DNA of 64,000 bases from NCBI GenBank assembly GCA_963714145.1, contig OY970235.1, positions 4,154,001 through 4,218,000 of the forward strand, written 5' to 3'. The first letter of the stretch is position 1, and every line of letters starts with the position of its first letter. Shown here piece by piece: positions 57,385 through 64,000 of this stretch. Source of the stretch: JBBWZH01 sp035544115. Its GTDB lineage: Bacteria > Actinomycetota > Actinomycetes > Mycobacteriales > CADCTP01. The notes below the pieces were generated by a model. It had not been told where the DNA came from. It made no database searches and saw only the letters and a list, made by a program, of their open reading frames with translations. The position numbers were made by a program, and so were the translations under genes.

Positions 57385-58362
57385 ACGGGCGGGCCGATCC
57401 GGCTGGCCCCGCTGTACGTGCCGGGTGACCGGCCGGACCGGTTCGGCACCGCGCTGGCCGCCGCCGGCGACGTGATCTGCGACCTGGAGGACGCGGTCGC
57501 ACCCGCGGGCAAGGACGCGGCCCGGCGCGCCGTAGTGGCCTTCCTGGCCGGCCTGCCGGCCGCGGCTGGGCTGGCCGAGTTGTCCGCGGCTGGGCCGGCC
57601 GAGTTGTCCAAGGCTGGGCCGGCCAGGGCTGAGTCGGCTACGGCTGGGTCAGTCGCGGCTGGGTGGGCCGGGGTCGTCGTCGAGGTCCGGGTGAATGCTC
57701 TCGAGTCGCCGTGGGGCGAGGCGGATCTGCGGGCCCTGGCCGGCCTGCCGGGGCTGGCCGCGGTCCGCCTGCCCAAGGTGGAGTCGGCCCGGACCGTGCA
57801 CCGCAGCCTCGATCTGCTCGGCCCCGGCCCGGCGGTGCACTGCCTGGTGGAGACGGCCGCGGGGGTGGAGGCGGCGTTCGCCATCGCCGGCTCGTCGCCG
57901 CGGGTGGCCGGGGTCGGGTTGGGCGAGGCGGACCTGATCAGCGACCTCGGCGTGGCGGACGAGTCCGGGTTGGGCTGGGCCCGGGGCCGGATCGTGGTGG
58001 CGGCCCGGGCGGCCGGCCTGCCGGCACCGCTGCTGTCCGCCTACCCGAATGTGTCCGATGTGGACGGACTGGCGGCGTCGTGCCGGCAGGGCAGCCGGTT
58101 GGGCTTCGTCGGGCGGGCCGCGATCCACCCCCGGCAGGTCCCGGTCATCGTCGCGGCGTTCGCACCCGACGAAGCCGCGCGGGCCGATGCCGCCGCGGTG
58201 CTGGCCGCCGTACAGGACGCCGCCCGGGCCGGCCGTGGCGTAGTGGTGCTGCCGGACGGGCGGATGGTCGATCCGGCGATGACCGGCCGGGCCAGGCGGG
58301 TACTCGCGATCGCCGCGGCGGTCGACCGGCACCAGGCCCGTGCCGCCGGCCACCCGGACTGA
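57382..58362 (+). CDS. HpcH/HpaI-CitE family CoA-ester lyase
   Basis: 326 residues from the GTG at 57382. Motifs of the CitE/malyl-CoA lyase barrel: LYVPGDRPDRF, DLEDAVAPAGKD (metal-binding Glu/Asp), VEVRVNALESPW, VRLPKVESA, CLVETAAGV and FVGRAAIHPRQVPVI. Residues about 52-92 are a repeat-derived insertion (AGLAELSAAGPAELSKAG) between DVICDLEDAV and VEVRVN. It would split or form a 3-hydroxyacyl-CoA such as malyl- or citramalyl-CoA. Last gene of the operon; a hairpin follows. Confidence 0.88.
   Translation: MTGGPIRLAPLYVPGDRPDRFGTALAAAGDVICDLEDAVAPAGKDAARRAVVAFLAGLPAAAGLAELSAAGPAELSKAGPARAESATAGSVAAGWAGVVVEVRVNALESPWGEADLRALAGLPGLAAVRLPKVESARTVHRSLDLLGPGPAVHCLVETAAGVEAAFAIAGSSPRVAGVGLGEADLISDLGVADESGLGWARGRIVVAARAAGLPAPLLSAYPNVSDVDGLAASCRQGSRLGFVGRAAIHPRQVPVIVAAFAPDEAARADAAAVLAAVQDAARAGRGVVVLPDGRMVDPAMTGRARRVLAIAAAVDRHQARAAGHPD
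57564..57665. repeat. 24-bp-type repeats inside the CitE-like gene
   Basis: Units near gctgggctggccgagttgtccgcg encode the low-complexity insertion (AELSAAGP), in frame. Confidence 0.75.
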
Positions 58363-58489
58363 CCAGCCCGGCCCGCCGGCGTCGCCGGTCCGGAGCCGAC
58401 CACGGTGGTGCCGGCGCGGAACCCGACCTGGGTGATCGGTCGGTCGGGTCGGCTGCGAACCGGGAACCGCATGTTGAACGGGGCCTGTT

Positions 58490-58515
58490 GCGCCGCCCGG
58501 AGCAGGGGGCGGCGC
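58490..58515. terminator. Bidirectional terminator at the end of the operon
   Basis: Perfect 9-bp stem gcgccgccc / gggcggcgc with an 8-nt loop, between convergent stops at 58362 and 58548. Confidence 0.7.
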
Positions 58516-58547
58516 GGCCAGGGGCGAGCGGCCTCAGCGGCCGGGGG

Positions 58548-59423
58548 TCACTGGTAGGTGATGTTGGAGGCGGTGAAGAAGCAGTTGGTGCTGTCCGGGC
58601 CGATCCCGTTCTTCGGCGGCTCGGCCCCGGTGTTGTTGCCGATGAACTTCTGGCAGACCACCACTCTCCGGTTGGGGTCGTTGACGATCGTGACGTTGGT
58701 GAACCGGGCCGTGTCGCCGAAGTTCGAGTTGATGCCGGCCAGCACGGAGCCGGGGGTGGTCACGACGACGCCGGTGATCACGACGTTCCGCCGGGTCTGC
58801 GTCGAGCAGTTCCCGCAGGACCGGTAGAGCTTGCCGAAGGTCGTCGCCTGGAAGTTGCGGATCGTCAGCGTGCCAGCGCCGTTGTGCTGGAACACCTTGT
58901 CCGCGGCACCGCGCGCCCCGCCGCCGTCCACCAGGTAGGTGTTCGAGGCCGAGTTGCCGCGGAAGGTCGCCGCGTCCTCGCCGACGTCCTCCCACCAGAC
59001 GTTGCGCAGCGTGCACGGGCCGGCGCAGTGCACACCGTCACCGGCCGGCGCGCCGATGATCACGTTCGCCAGGGTGGCACCGGAGGCCAGGTTGAACATC
59101 GGGTCCTGGCTCTCGCTCTGGCCGCCGTTGCCGATGCAGCAGTACCGGCGCAGCCGGCCGTCCAGCGTTCCGGAGACCGGGATCGTGGCGGTCACGGTCA
59201 CGTCGCCGGTCTTCGTCGGCCACGCGGCCAGCGCGGGACCGACCACGGCAGCGGTCGTCGCCGCCGCGGCGGTGGTGGGCCCGGTGCCGGCAGTGGCCGG
59301 CGCGGCCAGCAACCCGGTGGCGACGACGACGGCCGCGCCCGCGGCGAACCTGCGCAGCCGCGGTCGGCCGCGGGCCTGCCGGGCCGCTGGCGAATTCGAG
59401 GAATTCGATGGCAATTCGACCAC
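58548..59423 (-). CDS. Secreted pectate lyase (PL3 family)
   Basis: 291 residues with a basic N-terminus and a signal peptide (FAAGAAVVVATGLLAAPATAG). The PL3 beta-helix pattern is clear: DPMFNLASGATLANVIIGAPAGDGVHCAGPCTLRNVWWEDVGEDAATFRGNSASNTYLVDGGGARGAADKVFQHNGAGTLTIRNFQATTFGKLYRSCGNCS. The acidic residues at DVGEDA bind calcium and the K..R residues act in beta-elimination of polygalacturonate. It acts outside the cell on plant pectin, in line with the alpha-galactosidase upstream in the window. GTG start after GAAAGGG. Confidence 0.9.
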   Translation of the reverse strand: MVELPSNSSNSPAARQARGRPRLRRFAAGAAVVVATGLLAAPATAGTGPTTAAAATTAAVVGPALAAWPTKTGDVTVTATIPVSGTLDGRLRRYCCIGNGGQSESQDPMFNLASGATLANVIIGAPAGDGVHCAGPCTLRNVWWEDVGEDAATFRGNSASNTYLVDGGGARGAADKVFQHNGAGTLTIRNFQATTFGKLYRSCGNCSTQTRRNVVITGVVVTTPGSVLAGINSNFGDTARFTNVTIVNDPNRRVVVCQKFIGNNTGAEPPKNGIGPDSTNCFFTASNITYQ

Positions 59424-59652
59424 GCCCTTTCACCGGAGGCGCGGCACCGCCGTCCTCCGATCGCATGACACGGCTTGCCGCCGGGAGCACGCCAGCGAGG
59501 CCGGCCGAAAGCATCCCGCACCGCCACTTCCGGACGGCGGAGTTCCAGTCACGCCCGTGTCACGGAAGCTTTCTGATAATGCGACCCGGTCCGGAAGGTG
59601 TCAAACCGGGCCGGTATGCGGTACTCACGCCAACTGGTCGCGCTGGCCCGAC

Positions 59653-59826
59653 ATGCTCGACACCTGGTGGGCCGGCAGCACCGCCGCGGAGCGGCTTGCC
59701 GCCCCGGCGGTCGCGGCGTATGCCCGCGCGGCCTGGCGAGCGGCCCGGGAGATCGACCCCGACGCCGAGGCCGCGCGGGCCAGGCGCGCCCGCTCCACCG
59801 GGTCAGCGGCGGCACCGCCGCGATAG
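59653..59826 (+). CDS. Possible small protein of 57 residues
   Basis: Short frame from an ATG at 59653: MLDTWWAGSTAAERLAAPAV then an Ala/Arg-rich helix and a short tail. Codon third positions are G/C-rich and the gap would otherwise be about 500 bp, but no ribosome site is convincing and no family is recognised. It could equally be noncoding. Confidence 0.3.
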   Translation: MLDTWWAGSTAAERLAAPAVAAYARAAWRAAREIDPDAEAARARRARSTGSAAAPPR

Positions 59827-59937
59827 CCTCACCCGCCGGGCGATCCTTGCCCGGCGGACCCGCCGCTCGCGCTGGGCGGCCGCGGAACCACCGACCCACC
59901 CGGAGTGCGGCGGTCCGCGGCGGGAAAGGGAGCAGTC

Positions 59938-60483
59938 ATGGGCAAGCTCATCATCTCGACCCAGCTGACGGTCGACGGGGTCATCACGACCGACAAGTGG
60001 TACATCCACGAGGGCGACCATGAGCCGGTGGGCTTCGATCAACTGGTCGCCGCCGAAGCTGTCCTGCTCGGCCGGAAAACCTTCGTGGGTCTCGCCGAAT
60101 ACTGGGCTCCGCTCAGCGGTGAGAAATGGGCCGACGAGATCAACCGGACGCCGAAATTCGTCGCGTCCAGGACGCTGACCGAGCCGCTCGGCTGGAATGC
60201 GACGCTCATCGGCGGCGACGTGGCCGACGGCGTGGCCAAGCTGAAAACACAACTCGACGGCGACCTGCTCATGTACGGCTGCGGCGGGCTGGCCCGTCAT
60301 CTGGTCGAGCATGGCCTCGTCGACGAACTCCGGTTCTGGGTTCATCCGGCGGTCTGGGGGCCGGGCGAGCGACCGTTCCTCGACGGCGACCCTGTTCCGC
60401 TCCGGCTGGTGACCGCCACCCCGTACGACTCGGGCGTCACGCTGCTGCGCTACCAGCCGGCGGAGCGGCGGCACCAGGACTGA
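59938..60483 (+). CDS. Dihydrofolate-reductase-fold protein (RibD C-terminal family)
   Basis: 181 residues, ATG with a GGGAG site. MGKLIISTQLTVDGVIT, LLGRKTFVGLAEYWAP, KFVASRTL, LLMYGCGGLARHLVEHGLVDELRFWVHPAVWGPGERPF are those of the DUF/RibD-like dihydrofolate reductase family common in actinomycetes. NADPH-dependent reductase of unknown substrate, not the housekeeping DHFR. Stands alone before recQ. Confidence 0.88.
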   Translation: MGKLIISTQLTVDGVITTDKWYIHEGDHEPVGFDQLVAAEAVLLGRKTFVGLAEYWAPLSGEKWADEINRTPKFVASRTLTEPLGWNATLIGGDVADGVAKLKTQLDGDLLMYGCGGLARHLVEHGLVDELRFWVHPAVWGPGERPFLDGDPVPLRLVTATPYDSGVTLLRYQPAERRHQD

Positions 60484-60591
60484 CGGGTACGCCGGCGGGG
60501 CCTCCCGCCGGTTGCCGGCCGGGCGGGGGCCGTGCACCCGCTGGTTCGGCGGGTTGTTTGCGGCAGGCGCGGCGGTGGGTAGCGTGCGGCG

Positions 60592-62205
60592 GTGCGCAGC
60601 ATCGCGATTCGGCGGGTTTCCCGGAAAATGGTGGGTACGGCCCGGCTGCGGGAGGGGCAGGCCGAGGCGATGAAGGCGGTGCTGCGGCGGGACACGCTCG
60701 CGGTCCTGCCGACCGGCACCGGCAAGACGCTGATCTACCAGGTGGCCGCGAAACTGATCAAGGGCGGCACGGTGGTGGTCTCGCCGACGATCGCGCTGCA
60801 GCACGACCAGCTCCGGGCGCTGCGCGCCGGCGGCGCCGCCGCCGAGCTGCTCAACGCGACCGTGCCGGCCGGCCGGCAACGCGCCACCCTGGCCGACTTC
60901 GCCGCCGGGCGGCTGGAGTTCCTGCTGCTGGCGCCGGAGCAGCTGGCCCGCGACGAGGTCGTGGCCGAGCTGCGCCGCGCGCCGCTCAAACTGTTCGTGG
61001 TGGACGAAGCGCACTGCGTGTCGGACTGGGGGCACGACTTCCGCCCCGACTATCTCGCGCTCGCGTCGGTGTTCCGCGCGCTCGGCCGCCCGCGCGTGCT
61101 GGCGCTCACCGCGACCGCGTCCCCCCGGTCGCGGCGGGAGATCGTGGACCGCCTCGGCATGGTCGACCCGGCGATCGTGGTGCGCGGCGCGGACCGGCCG
61201 AACATCTGGCTCGGCGTGGAGCTGTTCGGCTCGCCGGCGGCGAAGCAGGATCGGCTGCTGGCCGCGGTGCGGGCGGCGCTGCCCGGCCCGGGCATCGTCT
61301 ACGCGGCGACACACCGCCGGTGCACCGAACTGGCGGCGCTGCTGCGCGAGTCCGGTGTGGACGCCGCGCACTACCACGGCGGCCTGGCCCGCCGCGCCCG
61401 CGAGCAGGCGCAGGACGCGTTCATGTCCGGCGGCATCCCGGTGATGGTCGCGACCAGCGCGTTCGGCATGGGGGTGGACAAGGCCAACGTCCGGTTCGTC
61501 TTCCACAGCGAGCCGCCGGACACCCTCGACGGCTTCTACCAGGAGATCGGGCGGGCCGGCCGGGACGCGCAGCGCGCCACCTCGACGCTGTTCTACCTGC
61601 CCGCCGACCTCGGTCTGGCGAAGTACTTCAGCTCCGGACGCGGGCCGGCCGAGGCCGAGCTGAGCGCGGTGCTGGACGTGGTCCGCGCGCACGGCCCGCT
61701 GTCCCCGAAGGCGCTCGGGCAGGCCACCGGGATGTCCGACCGCCGGGTGACCACGGTGCTGAACGCGCTGGAGACGATCGACGCGGTCCGCCGCCGCGAC
61801 GACCGGGCGGTGATCGCGGGCTCGGCGACCGGGCCGTCCAGCGAACTGGCCGGCCTCGCGGCGGAGCGCCGGGAGCGGTACCGGCTGTACGCCCAGTCGG
61901 CGGTGGACATGATGCGCACGTACGCCGAGACGACCGACTGCCGGCGCCGGATCATCCTCGAACTGCTCGGCGAGGACCACCCACGGCGGTGCGGCAACTG
62001 CGACAACTGCGACCGGGGCGACAGCGCCGACCAGCGGAACCGGCCGTTCCGGCTCGGCAGCCGGGTCCGGCATCCGGAGTGGGGCACCGGCACCGTGCAG
62101 CTCTACGAGGAGGACGACCGGGTGGTGGTCCTCTTCGACGAGGTCGGCTACAAGACCCTCGCGCTACCTGTCGTCGCCGCGCACACCCTGCTGACCCCAG
62201 CCTGA
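60592..62205 (+). CDS. recQ: RecQ-family ATP-dependent DNA helicase
   Basis: 537 residues, GTG start. Helicase motifs: LREGQAEAMKAVL, Walker A LPTGTGKTLIYQ, DEAH box VVDEAHCVSDWGHDFRPDY, TATAS, YHGGLARRAREQAQDAFMSGGIPVMVATSAFGMGVDKANVRFVFH and QEIGRAGRD. The zinc site is DCRRRIILELLGEDHPRRCGNCDNC. Then a short winged-helix part and a C-terminal GSRVRHPEWGTGTVQLYEEDDRVVVLFDEVGYKTL beta-barrel in place of HRDC. It unwinds 3'-5' in recombination repair. This short actinobacterial form lacks HRDC. Confidence 0.92.
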   Translation: MRSIAIRRVSRKMVGTARLREGQAEAMKAVLRRDTLAVLPTGTGKTLIYQVAAKLIKGGTVVVSPTIALQHDQLRALRAGGAAAELLNATVPAGRQRATLADFAAGRLEFLLLAPEQLARDEVVAELRRAPLKLFVVDEAHCVSDWGHDFRPDYLALASVFRALGRPRVLALTATASPRSRREIVDRLGMVDPAIVVRGADRPNIWLGVELFGSPAAKQDRLLAAVRAALPGPGIVYAATHRRCTELAALLRESGVDAAHYHGGLARRAREQAQDAFMSGGIPVMVATSAFGMGVDKANVRFVFHSEPPDTLDGFYQEIGRAGRDAQRATSTLFYLPADLGLAKYFSSGRGPAEAELSAVLDVVRAHGPLSPKALGQATGMSDRRVTTVLNALETIDAVRRRDDRAVIAGSATGPSSELAGLAAERRERYRLYAQSAVDMMRTYAETTDCRRRIILELLGEDHPRRCGNCDNCDRGDSADQRNRPFRLGSRVRHPEWGTGTVQLYEEDDRVVVLFDEVGYKTLALPVVAAHTLLTPA

Positions 62206-62259
62206 CAGCGCCGGCCGGGCCGGGCCACGGCTGGATCGGGACCTGGAGTCCGTGCGGGG

Positions 62260-62363
62260 GTGCTGGCTGAGGTTGCTGGTAGCTCGGGGACCTAGAGTCC
62301 TGGGGGTGCTTGCGCTGACCGTGACGCCGACGCCGCCGCACGTGGTGCTGGCTGAGGTTGCTG
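62260..62363. repeat. 19-bp direct repeat around the reductase start
   Basis: gtgctggctgaggttgctg at 62260-62278 and 62345-62363, 85 bp apart. The second copy is coding (VLAEVA); the first lies in the leader, so the gene front may have been partly duplicated. Confidence 0.6.
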
Positions 62364-63223
62364 ATCCGGTGCCGTTGCCGAGTCAGGCGGTCGTCCGGGT
62401 GCGGGCGGTCTCGCTGAACCGGGGTGAGGTGAGCGACCTGGCGGGCCTGCCGGCCGGGTCGGTCCCCGGCTGGGATGCGGTCGGCGTGATCGAGCGGGCC
62501 GCCGCGGACGGCAGCGGGCCGCCGGTAGGTTCCCGGGTGGTCGGCCTGGTCAAGCGCGGGGCGTGGGCCGAGTTGGCGGCCGTGCCGACCGCGATGCTGG
62601 CGCCGATCCCGGACCGGGTCCCGGACGCGCAGGCCGCCACACTGCCGACCGCGGGGCTGACGGCGCTGCGGTCGCTGGAGGTCGCCGGCCTGGTGCTGGG
62701 CAAGCGGGTCCTGGTCACCGGCGCGACCGGCGGGGTGGGCCGGTTCGCTGTCCAGCTCGCCCACGCGAGTGGCGCGCAGGTGACCGCGCTGGTCCGGGAC
62801 CTGGCCGCGGACGGGCTGCTGCGCCGGCTCGGCGCCGACCACGTGACGGCGCAGCTCGACGGTGACTTCGACCTGATCGTCGACGCCGTCGGCGGCGCCA
62901 CCTTCGGGCTCGCGATCGAGCACGTCGCGGCACGCGGGATCGTGGTGAACCTCGCGACCCGGGACGACGAGGAGACCGTCACCTTTCGCGCGGCCCGGTT
63001 CGACCGGGCCCGCGGCGCCCGGATCTACACGCTGAACCTGCCGGACGAACTCGCCGCCCACGCCAGCGGCACCGCCGATCTGGCCCGCCTCTGCGCCCTG
63101 GTCGCCGACCGGCGCCTGGACGGCCAGATCGAACTGGACGAGTCCTGGCGCCGGGCCGCGCCGGCCCTCGTCGCGTTGATGCACCGCCACATCGGCGGCA
63201 AAGCCGTCCTGCACATCGACTGA
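62306..63223 (+). CDS. Zinc-free MDR-family quinone oxidoreductase-like enzyme
   Basis: 305 residues from the GTG at 62306. GroES-like N-terminal domain (VVRVRAVSLNRGEVSDLAG, PGWDAVGVIERAAADG, VVGLVKRGAWAELAAVP) and Rossmann domain (GKRVLVTGATGGVGRFAVQLAHASGAQV, FDLIVDAVGG). The catalytic zinc ligands of alcohol dehydrogenases are absent. It fits NADPH:quinone reductases or alkenal reductases. It ends at GKAVLHID, the usual family C-terminus. Starting at 62252 would add 18 residues with no support. Confidence 0.88.
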   Translation: MLALTVTPTPPHVVLAEVADPVPLPSQAVVRVRAVSLNRGEVSDLAGLPAGSVPGWDAVGVIERAAADGSGPPVGSRVVGLVKRGAWAELAAVPTAMLAPIPDRVPDAQAATLPTAGLTALRSLEVAGLVLGKRVLVTGATGGVGRFAVQLAHASGAQVTALVRDLAADGLLRRLGADHVTAQLDGDFDLIVDAVGGATFGLAIEHVAARGIVVNLATRDDEETVTFRAARFDRARGARIYTLNLPDELAAHASGTADLARLCALVADRRLDGQIELDESWRRAAPALVALMHRHIGGKAVLHID

Positions 63224-63253
63224 CTCAGCCACCCGGGCCGGCACGGCGCCAGC

Positions 63254-63291
63254 GCGGGCCCGCCCTCCGGAAGTGCTGAGGGCGGGCCCGC
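63254..63291. terminator. Bidirectional terminator
   Basis: Perfect 14-bp stem gcgggcccgccctc / gagggcgggcccgc with a 10-nt loop, between convergent stops. Confidence 0.8.
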
Positions 63292-63312
63292 CTCGACGGT
63301 TGGTCCGTCGGC

Positions 63313-64000
63313 TCAGAACGAACCGGTGCCGTTCGGGGTACCCAGGCCCGACGGCCCGTCGTAGCCCGGCAGCCCGGTGCAGAGGTAGTCCTCGCCGCAG
63401 AAGCCGTTGGAGCCGCCGACGACGTCGAACAGATGCTGCCGGTGCGAGTAGAGGCGGGAGGCGTCGTCGACATGCCGGCCGTTGCCGGCGAGGGCGTAGA
63501 CGCCGGCGATGATCGGGGCGGAGGCGCTGGTGCCGCCGACGGTGATCCAGCCGTTGTCCGCACCGAGACCGAAGGTGTCGTAGACGGCCAGGCCGGTCTC
63601 CGGGTCGGCCACCGCCGCGACGTCGGCCGTCGTGCGCATCTGGCAGTTCCGGTCGCGCTGCCAGCGCGGCTTGTCGAACCAGGCCGAGCAGCCGGAGCCG
63701 GCACCCGACCAGACCGTCTCGGACCACCCGCGGCGGTTGTGGGCACGGTTGAGAGTGGTGCCGCCGACGGCGGTCACGGTGCTCAGTACCGCCGGGAAGG
63801 AGGCGATGGTGAAGCCGAAGTCACCGGACGAGGCGGTGATCGGCACCCCGGGGTGGTCGTAGCTGGCGGCGACGTCGTCGATGCCGTTGAACTCGCTGGC
63901 GCCGTAGCTGTTGGACACCTCGGTGGCGCCGAGCCGGACCGCGGTGTCGACCGCGGCGGCCAGCGACTCCAGCAGGTTGTCGTCGCCCTCGACCAGCAGG
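63313..64000 (-). CDS. Sedolisin (S53) family serine-carboxyl protease, 5' part outside the window
   Basis: The C-terminal ~229 residues are visible, entering at LLVEGDDNLLESLAAAVDTAVRLGATEVSNSYG. S53 features are oxyanion Asp in ASSGDFGF and nucleophile Ser in VGGTSASAPIIAGVYALAG, with AVGGTTLNR before it. Calcium-site residues lie near the end (DYLCTGLPGYDGPSGLGTPNGTGSF). The catalytic Glu/Asp pair is in the missing part. Active at acidic pH outside the cell in known members. The right edge of the window cuts the gene. Confidence 0.85.
   Translation of the reverse strand, partial: LLVEGDDNLLESLAAAVDTAVRLGATEVSNSYGASEFNGIDDVAASYDHPGVPITASSGDFGFTIASFPAVLSTVTAVGGTTLNRAHNRRGWSETVWSGAGSGCSAWFDKPRWQRDRNCQMRTTADVAAVADPETGLAVYDTFGLGADNGWITVGGTSASAPIIAGVYALAGNGRHVDDASRLYSHRQHLFDVVGGSNGFCGEDYLCTGLPGYDGPSGLGTPNGTGSF

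Noticed and set aside
1..64000. Insertion sequences, prophage, integrase or att sites
   Set aside because: No transposase, integrase or phage gene, no tRNA-linked direct repeats and no clear drop in GC content were seen.

Overview
The window is very GC-rich (roughly 70-75% by eye) with almost exclusively G/C third codon positions, frequent GTG starts and GGAGG-type ribosome sites. F420-type oxidoreductases, a DinB protein of the DUF664 type, Tat-exported hydrolases, ECF sigma factors, DosR-like boxes and a sugar ABC operon without its own ATPase all point to a filamentous actinomycete, most likely Micromonosporaceae or a close relative. This is inference from content; no rRNA or tRNA gene was seen.

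Layout. 1-2.4 kb: a branched-chain amino-acid-type ABC importer (livH cut by the left edge, divergent binding protein) with the same palindromic operator in front of both genes. 2.6-5.2 kb: amidase, SDR and SnoaL-like genes. 5.5-9.6 kb: a large secreted GH27 alpha-galactosidase and a membrane diguanylate cyclase. 9.7-12.7 kb: a divergent Acg-type nitroreductase / P-loop ATPase pair around DosR-like boxes, both genes carrying in-frame tandem repeats. 12.7-16 kb: an unknown protein with a DUF4157-like N-terminus, a Tat-exported dienelactone hydrolase and a DinB protein. 16.1-19.7 kb: PQQ-propeller membrane protein, ECF sigma factor and membrane partner. 20.1-24.3 kb: a kinase-STAND-TPR protein facing an FHA-like protein. 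24.5-31.1 kb: GtaA-like exported protein, then a GntR regulator / NanT-like transporter / aldolase / F420 oxidoreductase cluster. 31.4-33.9 kb: two secreted serine proteases. 34.2-38.1 kb: ECF41 sigma with its carboxymuconolactone decarboxylase partner, a frameshifted esterase, a second SnoaL-tailed sigma factor and an F420 oxidoreductase. 38.3-45.4 kb: PhoX, a giant metalloprotease-VWA-PKD exoprotein and RNase J.

45.7-58.4 kb is the most interesting region: one co-directional catabolic operon of LacI regulator, two sugar permeases, lipoprotein, two ADP-ribosylglycohydrolase-fold enzymes, PfkB kinase, a glycosidase-like/FGE-like fusion, CoA-transferase and CitE-type lyase. Most junctions overlap or are very short. 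The gene set suggests import of a glycoside, hydrolysis, phosphorylation of the sugar, and CoA-dependent cleavage of an acid part; I know of no described pathway with this combination. 58.5-64 kb: pectate lyase, DHFR-like reductase, RecQ helicase, quinone-type reductase and the 3' part of a sedolisin.

A second theme is short tandem duplication. In-frame 12-24 bp repeats occur in at least seven genes, and gene ends or starts are duplicated at phoX, caiB/citE and the S8 protease. Two genes (amidase, esterase) show frameshifts, either real or sequencing errors.
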